Assembly: GCF_002368075.1 (NCBI RefSeq)
Contig: NZ_AP018314.1
Span: 454,852-505,860 of the forward strand
DNA from: Sphaerospermopsis kisseleviana NIES-73
GTDB lineage: Bacteria > Cyanobacteriota > Cyanobacteriia > Cyanobacteriales > Nostocaceae
Length of the DNA: 51,009 bases
Reading direction: 5' to 3'
The notes under the pieces are model-generated. The model was not told the DNA's origin, ran no database searches, and saw only the letters and a list, made by a program, of their open reading frames with translations. Of the stretch, positions 33,845 through 41,790 are shown one piece after another; within the stretch, counting starts at the first letter, position 1, and every line of letters starts with the position of its first letter. Position numbers and translations under genes: made by a program.

Positions 33845-34855
33845 ATGAACCTCTGTGGAAAAACACTTCTTATTTCTGGAATCGGTGGGTTTATCGGCTT
33901 ACGTACCACCGAAATAGCCCTAGCAAAAGGTTTGAAAGTTCGTGGGCTGCAACATTCCCAAATAAAAGCTAAAAAAGCCCAAAAATTAGGCGCTGATGTC
34001 ATGATTGGCAGTGTAACTGATCCTGCGACTGTACAAAAAGCTTGCCAAGGAGTTGATATTGTTTTGCATACAGCAGCCATTGTCAAAGAACATGGAGCAC
34101 TCCAGCATTTTCGTGAGGTAAATGTGGGCGGAACTGTTAACATGGCCAAAGCTGCTCACAATGCAGGTGTGAAAACCTTTGTTCATCTTTCCAGTGTTCT
34201 TGTTTACGGTTTTAATTATCCTGATCATGTCACCGAAGCTGATCCAATTTTTGCCGAAAATCATCCCTATTGTCAGACAAAAATAGAAAGCGAAAACGCA
34301 CTTTTGCAACTTAATTTCCCCCCAGATTTTAACATTATCATTCTCAGACCAGGAGATGTTTACGGACCAGGAAGCTATCCCTGGGTAGTGCGACCACTAC
34401 AATTGATGCGCCAAAAAATATTTAGGTTAGCCAACAATGGGCAGGGAGTAATTAACCATTTATATATAGACAATCTCATTGATGCTATATTTCTAGCCAT
34501 AGAAAAAGAAGCATCTGGAGAGATATTTAACATTACTGACGGACAAGAAACTTCTTGGAAAGAATATTTTACACGGTTGGCGGAAATTGCAGATTTACCT
34601 GCACCCCTTTCTCTCCCTAAAAATGAACTCAAACTTCTGCTGCAACTGCGCCATCAAGGGCTAAAACTGATTGGTAAGAAACCTGATATTTTACCGGAAG
34701 CTTTAGATTTTATCACCCGTCCCCATGCTTATTCCATTGCTAAAGCACAAAGTGTATTAAATTATCAACCAAAAATTGACCTAGACGAAGGACTGCGACG
34801 CACACAGAAATGGCTGCAAACATTGGACTTGAAAACCTTAGATCAGATGGGTTAA
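33845..34855 (+). CDS. HgdA-like NAD-dependent epimerase/dehydratase, paralogue 2
   Basis: A 336-aa paralogue of the gene at 31355, with all canonical features: Rossmann SGIGGFIGLR (11-20), HTAA (75-78), VHLSSVLVYG with Ser, and Tyr142/Lys146 in YCQTK. LRPGDVYGPGSYPWVVRP is the substrate-side motif. HgdA-type and 3beta-HSD-like enzymes oxidise, reduce or epimerise hydroxyls on lipids or sugars. The ATG at 33845 is preferred because it aligns with paralogue 1; the frame is open back to 33788, but those residues are encoded by AT-rich repeat DNA. It lies 15 bp before the second methyltransferase gene. Confidence 0.9.
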   Translation: MNLCGKTLLISGIGGFIGLRTTEIALAKGLKVRGLQHSQIKAKKAQKLGADVMIGSVTDPATVQKACQGVDIVLHTAAIVKEHGALQHFREVNVGGTVNMAKAAHNAGVKTFVHLSSVLVYGFNYPDHVTEADPIFAENHPYCQTKIESENALLQLNFPPDFNIIILRPGDVYGPGSYPWVVRPLQLMRQKIFRLANNGQGVINHLYIDNLIDAIFLAIEKEASGEIFNITDGQETSWKEYFTRLAEIADLPAPLSLPKNELKLLLQLRHQGLKLIGKKPDILPEALDFITRPHAYSIAKAQSVLNYQPKIDLDEGLRRTQKWLQTLDLKTLDQMG

Positions 34856-34870
34856 AATGGGTTAAAAATT

Positions 34871-35629
34871 ATGAAATATAAACACAATCTTCCCAGTCAA
34901 TCGGTAACAACTTTAGATAGTCTTCCCTTCACTTGGGAACGTCTAATTCCCAAACAAATACCCAGCGATCCAGCAAGTCAAAAACTTTTTGAAATTCACC
35001 TGCGACGGTACGAAACTGCGGCAAGTTATGTACAAGGTAAACGAGTTTTGGATATCTCCTGTGGTACAGGATACGGTAGTCAGATGCTTCGTCTTGCAGG
35101 GGCGATCGCTGTCGTCGGGGTAGATATCTGCCCAAAAACCATAGAATATGCCAGAAACCACTATCAAGAAAACAATGTAGAATTTGTCTGTGCTGATGCT
35201 CTTACCTTTGAGTGGCCACAGCAATTCGACGTGATTGTTTCTTTCGAGACGATAGAACACCTACCCCATCCTGCAAAATTTCTAGATCATCTTTGCAGTT
35301 TGATAATTCCTGGAGGTGACTTACTGCTGTCAGCACCACTTGGTGAAACCCGACATATAGATCCCTATCACCTCCATGCTTTTAGTCAAGAAGATATATT
35401 TACACTACTTGAAAACGCGAATTTTTCTGTAGACCGATACCGTTGTGATGATTGGTGTCTGACTCGTGGGGATCTTCTACTGTGGCGACAGCTTTATCCA
35501 GCAGCCATACCAACCCTACGGCAACAGTTTTTCACTTTCAGAGGCTGGCAACTTCTCAGCGATTTTTTCTTCCGGGGTGTGATTAATGTACCTGAACTCA
35601 TGGTTGCTGCCAAATTAATTACCACCTAA
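34871..35629 (+). CDS. class I SAM-dependent methyltransferase
   Basis: A 252-aa methyltransferase. Motif I RVLDISCGTGYGSQML (58-73), motif II VVGVDICPKTIEYAR, ADALTFEW and the post-motif FDVIVSFETIEHLPHPAKFL are all clear. Unrelated in detail to the Rv2952-like enzyme upstream; closer to UbiG/methyltransferase-11 proteins found in glycan and lipid clusters. Starts 15 bp after epimerase 2, probably co-transcribed with it. Acceptor unknown. Last gene of the locus before a repeat-rich spacer. Confidence 0.88.
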   Translation: MKYKHNLPSQSVTTLDSLPFTWERLIPKQIPSDPASQKLFEIHLRRYETAASYVQGKRVLDISCGTGYGSQMLRLAGAIAVVGVDICPKTIEYARNHYQENNVEFVCADALTFEWPQQFDVIVSFETIEHLPHPAKFLDHLCSLIIPGGDLLLSAPLGETRHIDPYHLHAFSQEDIFTLLENANFSVDRYRCDDWCLTRGDLLLWRQLYPAAIPTLRQQFFTFRGWQLLSDFFFRGVINVPELMVAAKLITT

Positions 35630-35640
35630 AAAGATCAGGG

Positions 35641-35739
35641 GCAGAAGGCAGAAGGCAGGAGGCAGGGAGCAGGGAGCAGGGAGCAGGGAGCAGGGAGCAG
35701 GGAGCAGGGAGCAGGGAGCAGGGAGCAGGGAGCAGGGAG
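35641..35739. repeat. AGGGAGC heptamer tandem array
   Basis: About twelve near-perfect copies of a 7-bp unit (cagggag register), preceded by degenerate agaaggc/aggaggc units. STRR array just downstream of the methyltransferase gene. Confidence 0.95.
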
Positions 35740-35791
35740 GGGGAAAAGAATTTGCGGATTTCTGCACACACAAGTTATATCGCAAGTGATT

Positions 35792-35885
35792 TAGGACTTA
35801 CGCAAAACAGAATGAAAGTAGGGGTAATTCATGAATTACCCCTACGTCAGAATCAGGTTTTGAGTCCAATCTTGCATAAGTCCTA
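35792..35885. mobile_element. 94-bp MITE-like element
   Basis: Terminal inverted repeats taggacttacgcaa (35792-35805) and ttgcataagtccta (35872-35885) differ at one of 14 positions. Inside is a perfect 24-bp palindrome centred between 35831 and 35832 (aggggtaattca / tgaattacccct). It has no coding capacity. A solo copy of one end lies at 2636-2650. Confidence 0.7.
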
Positions 35886-36238
35886 TTTTTAAGAAAACAG
35901 TCACTAGCTACTAACCCCACCCTAGCCAGAACAACATCATCGGCTGAGATTTGCGCTATAAAGCGAGAATTATGGCAGGATGGAAACAAGCTCATGCAAC
36001 GAGAAGTCCAAAAGCTGGTTTTCACTCTGAGGAACTTCATAGGAGGCAGGAGGCAGGAGGCAGTTAACAGCAAACAGTTAACAGTCAATGGCGATAACTG
36101 ATAATTGATAACTGATAACTGATCCACAGTTTCGCATTGTCAGCCAAAAAAAATTCTGGACGAAGACTGCTTATTATCGTCGGAATGACTGTGTGAGACT
36201 GCGAAAAAAGAATATATACTCCCAACCTTGACTATTAA
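35886..36238. other. non-coding spacer with aggaggc and gataactg repeats
   Basis: Contains an aggaggc tract (36041-36063) and a gataactgataattg tract (36093-36120). Minus-strand reading of 35880-36040 gives a short open stretch without recognisable similarity; I do not call it a gene. The pipX promoter should lie near 36130-36235. Confidence 0.4.
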
Positions 36239-36517
36239 ATGAATCCAGACTACTCAGAAACTTACATCAATCATCCAACGTGGGGTTTACTATATAGGAT
36301 CTGTATGGTTGATGATAACCAGGATCTGTTTACTACACTATATGCCCAACGCTTATTTTTTTTGGTAACAAATGACGTTAAAGGTATTAAATTTCAGTCT
36401 ATTGGCCGGACTGAAGCCAGAATGATGCTGGAAAATCGTTTGCGTACTTTGCGTCGCAGTGGCAAGCCACAGGAGTACGATCAGCTTCAGAGTGTTTTCC
36501 AACGCACATTCCAATGA
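36239..36517 (+). CDS. pipX: PipX, PII-interacting coactivator of NtcA
   Basis: A small cyanobacterial regulator that binds either PII (when nitrogen is plentiful) or the transcription factor NtcA (when 2-oxoglutarate is high) and stimulates NtcA. The 92-aa sequence has the Tudor-like N-terminal half (NPDYSETYINHPTWGLLYRI, then CMVDDNQDLFTTLYAQRLFF) and two C-terminal helices (TEARMMLENRLRTLRR, EYDQLQSVFQRTF). The stop overlaps the pipY start by 4 bp, the conserved coupling of this pair. Confidence 0.97.
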   Translation: MNPDYSETYINHPTWGLLYRICMVDDNQDLFTTLYAQRLFFLVTNDVKGIKFQSIGRTEARMMLENRLRTLRRSGKPQEYDQLQSVFQRTFQ

Positions 36518-37218
36518 CAAGTTCAATTAGTGAACGTATTGCTACCATTCGTGCTGAACTTCCGCCTTCAGTGCGGTTAATTGCTGTTAGTAAGCAAGTA
36601 CCAACCGAACTGATGCGGGAAGCATACAGCGCGGGCATTCGTGATTTTGGTGAAAGTCGCATCCAAGAAGCTGCCAGTAAACAACAGGAGTTACAGGATC
36701 TGCCAGATATTACTTGGCACTTCATTGGACATTTACAAAGTAACAAAGCTAAAAAAGCTCTGGAATTATTTAATTGGATTCACTCTGTAGATAATCTACA
36801 TCTAGCCCAGCGTCTAGATACCCTGGCGCAACAGCTAGGAGTGAGTCCCCTGGTTTGCCTACAAGTCAAAATTCTCCCTGATCCTCACAAGTCTGGTTGG
36901 ATCATCCCAGAACTATTAGCAGACTTGCCAGCACTTGATCAATGTCAAAATTTGCAAATTCAAGGTTTGATGACAATTCCGCCTCTGGGTTTGGATGAGG
37001 GGGAAATTTTGAATGTGTTTAAACATACCTATAAACTTGCCCAAGAAATTGCCTCACAACCATGGAGTAATATCACAATGCAGCATCTATCTATGGGTAT
37101 GTCTGGGGATTATCAATTGGCAATCCAAGGAGGTGCAACAATGGTCAGATTAGGGACTATTTTGTTTGGGCATCGCTCCCAAATTTCCCACATCTCACCA
37201 GATAAGACTGTATCTTAA
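36514..37218 (+). CDS. pipY: PipY, YggS/PLPBP-family PLP-binding protein
   Basis: Pyridoxal-phosphate homeostasis protein of the YggS/PROSC family, a single-domain alanine-racemase fold without known catalysis. Seen: RLIAVSKQVP with the PLP-binding Lys, DFGESRIQEAASK, WHFIGHLQSNKAKKA, IQGLMTIPP, LSMGMSGDYQLAIQGGATMV and the phosphate-binding RLGTILFG. The product is 234 aa. It overlaps pipX by 4 bp (ATGA), consistent with the functional link between PipX and PipY in cyanobacteria. Confidence 0.96.
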   Translation: MTSSISERIATIRAELPPSVRLIAVSKQVPTELMREAYSAGIRDFGESRIQEAASKQQELQDLPDITWHFIGHLQSNKAKKALELFNWIHSVDNLHLAQRLDTLAQQLGVSPLVCLQVKILPDPHKSGWIIPELLADLPALDQCQNLQIQGLMTIPPLGLDEGEILNVFKHTYKLAQEIASQPWSNITMQHLSMGMSGDYQLAIQGGATMVRLGTILFGHRSQISHISPDKTVS

Positions 37219-37528
37219 ACAACTCAGCACTGACAATTGCGTCAGTGCCTATTGGGGAAAACCAAGTAGCTAGATTTATATACTTGACAAATGTAAATAC
37301 TAAGACAAAACTATAGGTAAAGAACTTTGCATAACTCCATCTTTAGGATATAATTTTAACTCATTGTTATGTCAATATAAAGTTCTTTCTAGAACAGTCT
37401 TTTGTTCATGAAAACCTGTACTAGAAAATACAAATAGCAATAAAATTGCTCAAAGCAGCAGCACTTACTAGGGCTACCACAATTTAAATCTGGATCAATT
37501 AAGGTAATTTCCACTGGGAGCGTAGATA
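37219..37528. other. pipY-sepF spacer with hairpin
   Basis: gcactgac (37227-37234) and gtcagtgc (37241-37248) form a perfect 8-bp hairpin 9 bp after the pipY stop, followed by cc rather than a T-run; a weak terminator or processing site. A ttgaca near 37283 could be a -35 box, but no well-spaced -10 is clear. No gene seen. Confidence 0.45.
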
Positions 37529-38122
37529 ATGAACAACATATTTTCTAAACTAAGGGATTTTGTGGGCTTGAACGAGCAGGTAGAATACGAATATTACGAG
37601 GAAGAACCAGATACCGACACCTACCAAAATCTGTATCAGCAAGAAAATCCTCAACCTGCTCCACAAGAAACCCCAGCTGCTAATCGACGTTGGCGTGAAA
37701 ACTCCTCTACAATGGGAGAAGAAGAAGCAGCAGCAGGATCAAAGCCTATGAGTAATGTGATTGGTATGCCAGGCGCAATTAATGGAATTTCTGAAGTTTT
37801 AGTCCTTGAACCTCGCACTTTTGAAGAAATGCCTCAGGCAATTCAAGCATTACGTGAACGTAAGTCTGTAGTATTAAACTTGACGATTATGGACCCGGAT
37901 CAAGCTCAACGGGCAGTTGATTTTGTTGCCGGTGGTACTTATGCTCTAGATGGACATCAAGAACGGATTGGCGAAAGTATCTTTTTGTTTACACCCAGTT
38001 GTGTGCAAGTCAGCACTCAAGGCGGATTTTTACATGAAGTACCCCAACCACCAGTACGTCCCGTTCGTCCTACAGGTACTACTGCCACTTGGGGTAGCGA
38101 ACCTAACCGCATGGCACAATAA
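37529..38122 (+). CDS. sepF: cell division protein SepF
   Basis: Cytoplasmic FtsZ-ring membrane anchor. The 197-aa product has an amphipathic N-terminal helix ([14 protein letters not shown]), an acidic linker (~18-85: [17 protein letters not shown] and on) and the SepF core ~90-175: [60 protein letters not shown] Pro-rich tail follows. gggag precedes the ATG at 37529. In cyanobacteria sepF commonly lies between pipY and proC, as here. Confidence 0.95.
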   Translation: MNNIFSKLRDFVGLNEQVEYEYYEEEPDTDTYQNLYQQENPQPAPQETPAANRRWRENSSTMGEEEAAAGSKPMSNVIGMPGAINGISEVLVLEPRTFEEMPQAIQALRERKSVVLNLTIMDPDQAQRAVDFVAGGTYALDGHQERIGESIFLFTPSCVQVSTQGGFLHEVPQPPVRPVRPTGTTATWGSEPNRMAQ

Positions 38123-38196
38123 TGAAGTTAAAGTTAGTCGTTTGTCAGGTTCAAGGCAAATGACTAATCAATGATGATTAATGACTAAATAACTAA

Positions 38197-39012
38197 ATGA
38201 CTATTAAATTTGGTTTAGTTGGTGGCGGGGTAATGGGAGAAGCTCTATTATCCCGCCTTATTGCACGGGGCATTTATCAAGGTTCAGAAGTTATAGTGAG
38301 TGAACCCCAAGAGTCTCGCCGGAGTTTTTTACAGCAGCAATATGGGGTAGCTGTAACGACGGATAATTGTTTGGTGTTATCTCAAGCTCAAGAGGCGGTG
38401 ATGTTGGCGGTTAAGCCCCAGGTATTTAGTGCGATCGCTCAAGAATTAGCAGATATTTTACCTATAAAAAATACACCTCTAATTATTTCTATTTTGGCGG
38501 GTGTGTCTTTAAAACAGCTAGAAGCGGCTTTTCCCCAACTGCCAGTTATTCGCGCTATGCCTAATACCCCGGCTACAGTGGGTGCAGGAATGACGGCTAT
38601 TTGTACGGGTGCTTACGTTCATGCCAGTCATCAAGCAACAGCTAAGGAAATTTTTACGGCGGTGGGGGAAGTGGTGGAAGTTCCAGAAACGCTGATGGAT
38701 GCAGTGACAGGTTTATCTGGTAGTGGTCCGGCTTATGTAGCGTTGATGATTGAAGCTTTATCTGATGGGGGCGTGGCTGCGGGTTTACCCAGGGCAGTGG
38801 CTAAACAGTTGGCTTTACACACGGTTTTGGGAACGGCAAAACTTATAGAAGAAAGTAAAATTCATCCCGCAGAGTTGAAAGATAGAGTTACCAGTCCTGG
38901 GGGAACGACTATTGCTGGGGTCAGCGAGTTGGAAAAAGCTGGTTTTCGTTCTGCTTTAATTGAAGCGGTGAAAGCTGCTGCTTATCGTTCTCAGGAGTTG
39001 GGGAAAGGGTGA
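38197..39012 (+). CDS. proC: pyrroline-5-carboxylate reductase
   Basis: Last step of proline synthesis: NAD(P)H-dependent reduction of pyrroline-5-carboxylate. The 271-aa product has the N-terminal Rossmann motif GLVGGGVMGEALLSRLI, the AVKPQ loop (MLAVKPQVF), IRAMPNTPATVGAGMTAIC, LSGSGPAYVALMIEAL and the family signature RVTSPGGTTIAGVSELE. Follows sepF after 74 bp with short atgactaa-type repeats in between. Confidence 0.97.
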   Translation: MTIKFGLVGGGVMGEALLSRLIARGIYQGSEVIVSEPQESRRSFLQQQYGVAVTTDNCLVLSQAQEAVMLAVKPQVFSAIAQELADILPIKNTPLIISILAGVSLKQLEAAFPQLPVIRAMPNTPATVGAGMTAICTGAYVHASHQATAKEIFTAVGEVVEVPETLMDAVTGLSGSGPAYVALMIEALSDGGVAAGLPRAVAKQLALHTVLGTAKLIEESKIHPAELKDRVTSPGGTTIAGVSELEKAGFRSALIEAVKAAAYRSQELGKG

Positions 39013-39039
39013 TCAATTAATTTAAAGTTCAATTTTAGG

Positions 39040-39085
39040 GAAGTTTCGCGCAAAGACGCAAAGGAGCAAAGGCGCAAAGGTTTAT
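39040..39085. repeat. cgcaaag tandem repeat after proC
   Basis: gcgcaaagacgcaaaggagc followed by aaaggcgcaaagg: heptamer-like units of the cgcagag family, in the proC 3' region. Confidence 0.7.
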
Positions 39086-39121
39086 ATCAATCAATATTTT
39101 CATGCAATTATTAGCAGAGCT

Positions 39122-39295
39122 TCATACATCAGATCGAAGGTTTCTCCAGTTTGTGTAATGGGTTTTAGGGGTGGTTTGATTTTGCTTCACTCGTTCTAGC
39201 AAACCAGGAATTGCCAAAAGTTCTTGAGTGGCAGCTTCACTTTCAGCATTTGCTAAGTAAGCAGCAAAATCTGCAAGCACTTGTAAGGGATTCAT
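39122..39295 (-). CDS. 57-aa hypothetical protein
   Basis: A short ORF with ATG at 39295 and TGA at 39122-39124. It starts MNPLQVLADFAAYLANAESE, continues AATQELLAIPGLLERVKQNQ and ends in a basic tail. The composition is that of a real alpha-helical protein, not of repeat DNA. Size and location (accessory patch with RT, HicB remnant and nucleases) would suit an antitoxin-like or orphan regulator, but I do not recognise the family. No clear ribosome site. Confidence 0.5.
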   Translation of the reverse strand: MNPLQVLADFAAYLANAESEAATQELLAIPGLLERVKQNQTTPKTHYTNWRNLRSDV

Positions 39296-39335
39296 TAACG
39301 GACTCTATAAAATTTGCGATCGCACTAACTTTTTA

Positions 39336-39530
39336 ACCCACATTCCGCACCCTGAACTGTCACATAACTAAAAATTGCTTGTTTGGAGATTTGATATTGG
39401 CGATTGGCTACGTCAGTGCCGTAGGCAATCGCTATCTAAAATTTCTGCATTTTTGTATAAAAACCATCCTTTGAAGTATTCAAAAATCCGAAATTACCAA
39501 TTGTGACATCTGGGGGTGCGGAAGGTGGGT
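39336..39530. mobile_element. 195-bp MITE with ~30-bp inverted ends and TA target duplication
   Basis: Left end 39335-39364 (aacccacattccgcaccc...) and right end 39503-39532 (...gggtgcggaaggtgggtt) are inverted repeats matching at 25 of 30 positions. The element proper is bounded by TA on both sides (39334-39335 and 39531-39532), the target preference of IS630/Tc1-mariner elements. It has no coding capacity; a smaller palindrome (ggcgattggctacgtcagtg ...) lies inside. The right end touches the reverse transcriptase stop codon. Confidence 0.78.
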
Positions 39531-41485
39531 TATAAAATAACATCTAAACATTGCCCAACATACTCATAATAATCTAGATATTCTTCTTTTGTAACTTCCC
39601 AAGCAAGGCTCCCATCAGAACCAGGATGAGACACACTATTAGAGTTTCTGCGATCAAATAAGTTTCTTATTTTTATACATATTTCATGTCGAATGCCTTG
39701 CGATTGCAAAAATTTGACTACATTGTTAACATCGTAATCTTTTTTATTTGCTTTTTCCTGTTTGATACAAACAGCATGGATTTCATTAACTAAATGATTA
39801 AGAGCAACCGAATAGGATGTATTTCTCTCACTTAAAATTCTCAGTCGAGTTTGCTCTAATACATCCGGCATCTCTGAAAGCTTTTTCATCTGCATACAAG
39901 CTAAATTATAGTATCCAGGTTTATTGCAATTAAGTTCTTTTTTAAGGAAAACATCAACAATATTACTCATATGAACATTCTGTCGAAGTTTCTGAAGAAG
40001 ATTTTGATTTTCGTCATCAAAATTGGTTTGACATAGAAATTTAATAATTAAGTCGGCATCTCCCGTAGTGATAATAGTTTTATCCAAACAAAAATTCCTG
40101 AATTCATTAGTTGCAGTTTCATCCTTTAACAATATAATTAGTATTTCGAGTGGTTGGACTTTAACCAGATCAAAATTAAATTTTTTGAAGATGTTTTTAA
40201 TCTTCCTTTTGTTGGCTGGTTTATCAAGTATTTGCTCTACACTTTTGTCAAATACCTCTTGAAGAATTTCCTCTTGTGCTGAATTACCTCTTATAAAATA
40301 ATCCTCAACTCTAGATTTCTTGATCTTTCTTAGCTCTTTAAATATCTTATTTAGCTTATCTTGAGGTGTTTCAGCAACCTCTTTAACTTCCTCTGTTTCT
40401 TGCTCATCATCATCCTTGATATTGCTAAAATATTCATCACTTGGAGATGATTTACGTATATTCTTAAGAAGTTCTTCTTTTTCCTCCTTTTTCGACAAGC
40501 GATACAACCTAGTTTTTAGATTAAGTTTAAGACCAAGCTGGCTATATAAAATTTCAGCAATTTGAGAAGCAATTGAATGAATATACAAACCTTGATATTC
40601 TTGATTAATATTTGGCTTAAATGTTATGGAAATGTATATATCATCTGTATATCTAATAATACTATGCGATTCAATAATATCTTTATATTTTCTTAATATA
40701 TCATCTATAAACAGATCACCAAAAACTAAATACAAATATCCAATGAAACTGGAAATTATATTATTATCTGATTGAGGAATTCCAGATTTACCATTAGATA
40801 TAAACTGAAATAGAGATATAATTTGTTCTTTTGTAAAAATATCATACGCCCTATTAGCCTGAATACTAGGCTTGATAAAACTACTTAGAAGATTAAGTAG
40901 TCGGGAAACCGATAATTCATTAAAATAATTCTCAATATCAAGCTTTAAAATGACTTTATCCTGATTACCTGATTTAGTTTCTTCTTTAATTATTGATTTA
41001 AATTGTTCGTGAAAATGACGATAATAAATATTTTTAGAGTTTAATTGAAGCTTGCCAGATTTATAACTAAGGTTGCCACCGTAAAAAGCATTAATACTTT
41101 TAATTTGTTTATAGGTTTCAATTACAAATTCCTGTGAAAGTTTAAGTAAATATAGCCCAACTGCATAATATACTACTCTCATTGGGTAAGTAAAAAACTT
41201 ATAATCCCTTAATCCAAGTCCTGGCTTCGGTACAACATATGAGAAAATAGAAAACTCTTTTTTTAAACCATAAAAAAGACTACTAGATATTTTTATATTG
41301 AAGTAGTCTTCTGCAGCATGATTTAGGCAAGTTACATCAATTTTTTCATAATAAAATAGGCTAAAAGTATTAAAATGGCGATTAGTTCTCTTTTGCTTTA
41401 TTTGGAAATTTATTAGTTCCAGTGCATCTTTCCAGAGTCCAAAATCTATAAAGTATCCAAGTTGTGTTTTGTTGTTGTTGGTCAT
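39530..41485 (-). CDS. AbiA-type abortive-infection reverse transcriptase with C-terminal HEPN
   Basis: A phage-defence RT of the AbiA group, whose relatives polymerise DNA without template control and abort infection. RT motifs (numbered with Met1 at the alternative GTG 41488): motif A LKLDIENYFNEL (181-192), motif B SGIPQSDNNIISSF (235-248), motif C RYTDDIYISI (279-288) with the catalytic Asp pair. An acidic insert follows (DDDEQETEEVKEVAE), then an all-helical region (~380-600), and a C-terminal HEPN-like Rx4-6H motif RNSNSVSH (614-621), the layout of AbiA. I chose the ATG at 41485. No maturase, ncRNA or spacer-integrase neighbour, which argues against a retron or group II intron. The stop codon is made by a MITE junction. 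Confidence 0.85.
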   Translation of the reverse strand: MTNNNKTQLGYFIDFGLWKDALELINFQIKQKRTNRHFNTFSLFYYEKIDVTCLNHAAEDYFNIKISSSLFYGLKKEFSIFSYVVPKPGLGLRDYKFFTYPMRVVYYAVGLYLLKLSQEFVIETYKQIKSINAFYGGNLSYKSGKLQLNSKNIYYRHFHEQFKSIIKEETKSGNQDKVILKLDIENYFNELSVSRLLNLLSSFIKPSIQANRAYDIFTKEQIISLFQFISNGKSGIPQSDNNIISSFIGYLYLVFGDLFIDDILRKYKDIIESHSIIRYTDDIYISITFKPNINQEYQGLYIHSIASQIAEILYSQLGLKLNLKTRLYRLSKKEEKEELLKNIRKSSPSDEYFSNIKDDDEQETEEVKEVAETPQDKLNKIFKELRKIKKSRVEDYFIRGNSAQEEILQEVFDKSVEQILDKPANKRKIKNIFKKFNFDLVKVQPLEILIILLKDETATNEFRNFCLDKTIITTGDADLIIKFLCQTNFDDENQNLLQKLRQNVHMSNIVDVFLKKELNCNKPGYYNLACMQMKKLSEMPDVLEQTRLRILSERNTSYSVALNHLVNEIHAVCIKQEKANKKDYDVNNVVKFLQSQGIRHEICIKIRNLFDRRNSNSVSHPGSDGSLAWEVTKEEYLDYYEYVGQCLDVIL

Positions 41486-41574
41486 CACTGTAGCAATCCT
41501 AAATCATTCGTGATAAAGAAAATAGTGCAAGGCTTATCAATAAATACTGATAACCACCGTATTTTCCCATACTT
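41486..41574. other. short region upstream of the RT gene
   Basis: RT promoter region on the minus strand. The word tagcaatcctaaat (41491-41504) is a dispersed repeat also seen near 7986. No gene. Confidence 0.35.
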
Positions 41575-41766
41575 TAATTTGGATGGCTATATAGTTTGGG
41601 TAAAAAAAGCTTATGTTCAAGATTTACTTGGATGTGTTGCTTGTGATGATACCCTACAAGAAACAGAGTAGCTGATTTAGAATTGTATCTGGAAGTATTG
41701 AAAGAAGATGGACAACCCATACCCGAACCATCTACAGAAGTTGGTAAAGTTGCAGTGACAATATAA
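41575..41766 (+). pseudogene. HicB-family antitoxin remnant, frameshifted
   Basis: Two pieces in different frames. The first (~41590-41671) reads GYIVWVKKAYVQDLLGCVAC then DDTLQET and stops at TAG 41669; it matches the HicB strand and 'PGCxxxGDTxEEA' region. The second (41668-41766) reads LELYLEVLKEDGQPIPEPST and on to a TAA, the HicB 'LYLExLxEDGxPIPEP' block. A -1 shift and loss of the helix between them split the gene. No hicA is visible beside it. Confidence 0.6.
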
Positions 41767-41790
41767 TCACAACTACCGAAAAAATCCACC

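Noticed and set aside
33171-34632. Several minus-strand ORFs opposite the methyltransferase and epimerase genes
   Set aside because: They are shadows of well-supported plus-strand coding regions, with Cys/Ser/Ile-rich antisense composition.
35641-35739. CRISPR array
   Set aside because: The units are 7 bp with no spacers; it is a simple heptamer tandem repeat.
35798-36127. 109-aa minus-strand ORF
   Set aside because: It spans the MITE and gataactg repeats, and its translation is low-complexity with no recognisable domain.
39530-41485. Retron or group II intron reverse transcriptase
   Set aside because: No msr/msd-like inverted structure, no maturase or intron ends; the C-terminal HEPN motif and YTDD context fit AbiA.
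41462-41671. Intact 69-aa protein
   Set aside because: Only its C-terminal part resembles HicB, and the remaining HicB block continues in another frame, so it is a pseudogene piece.
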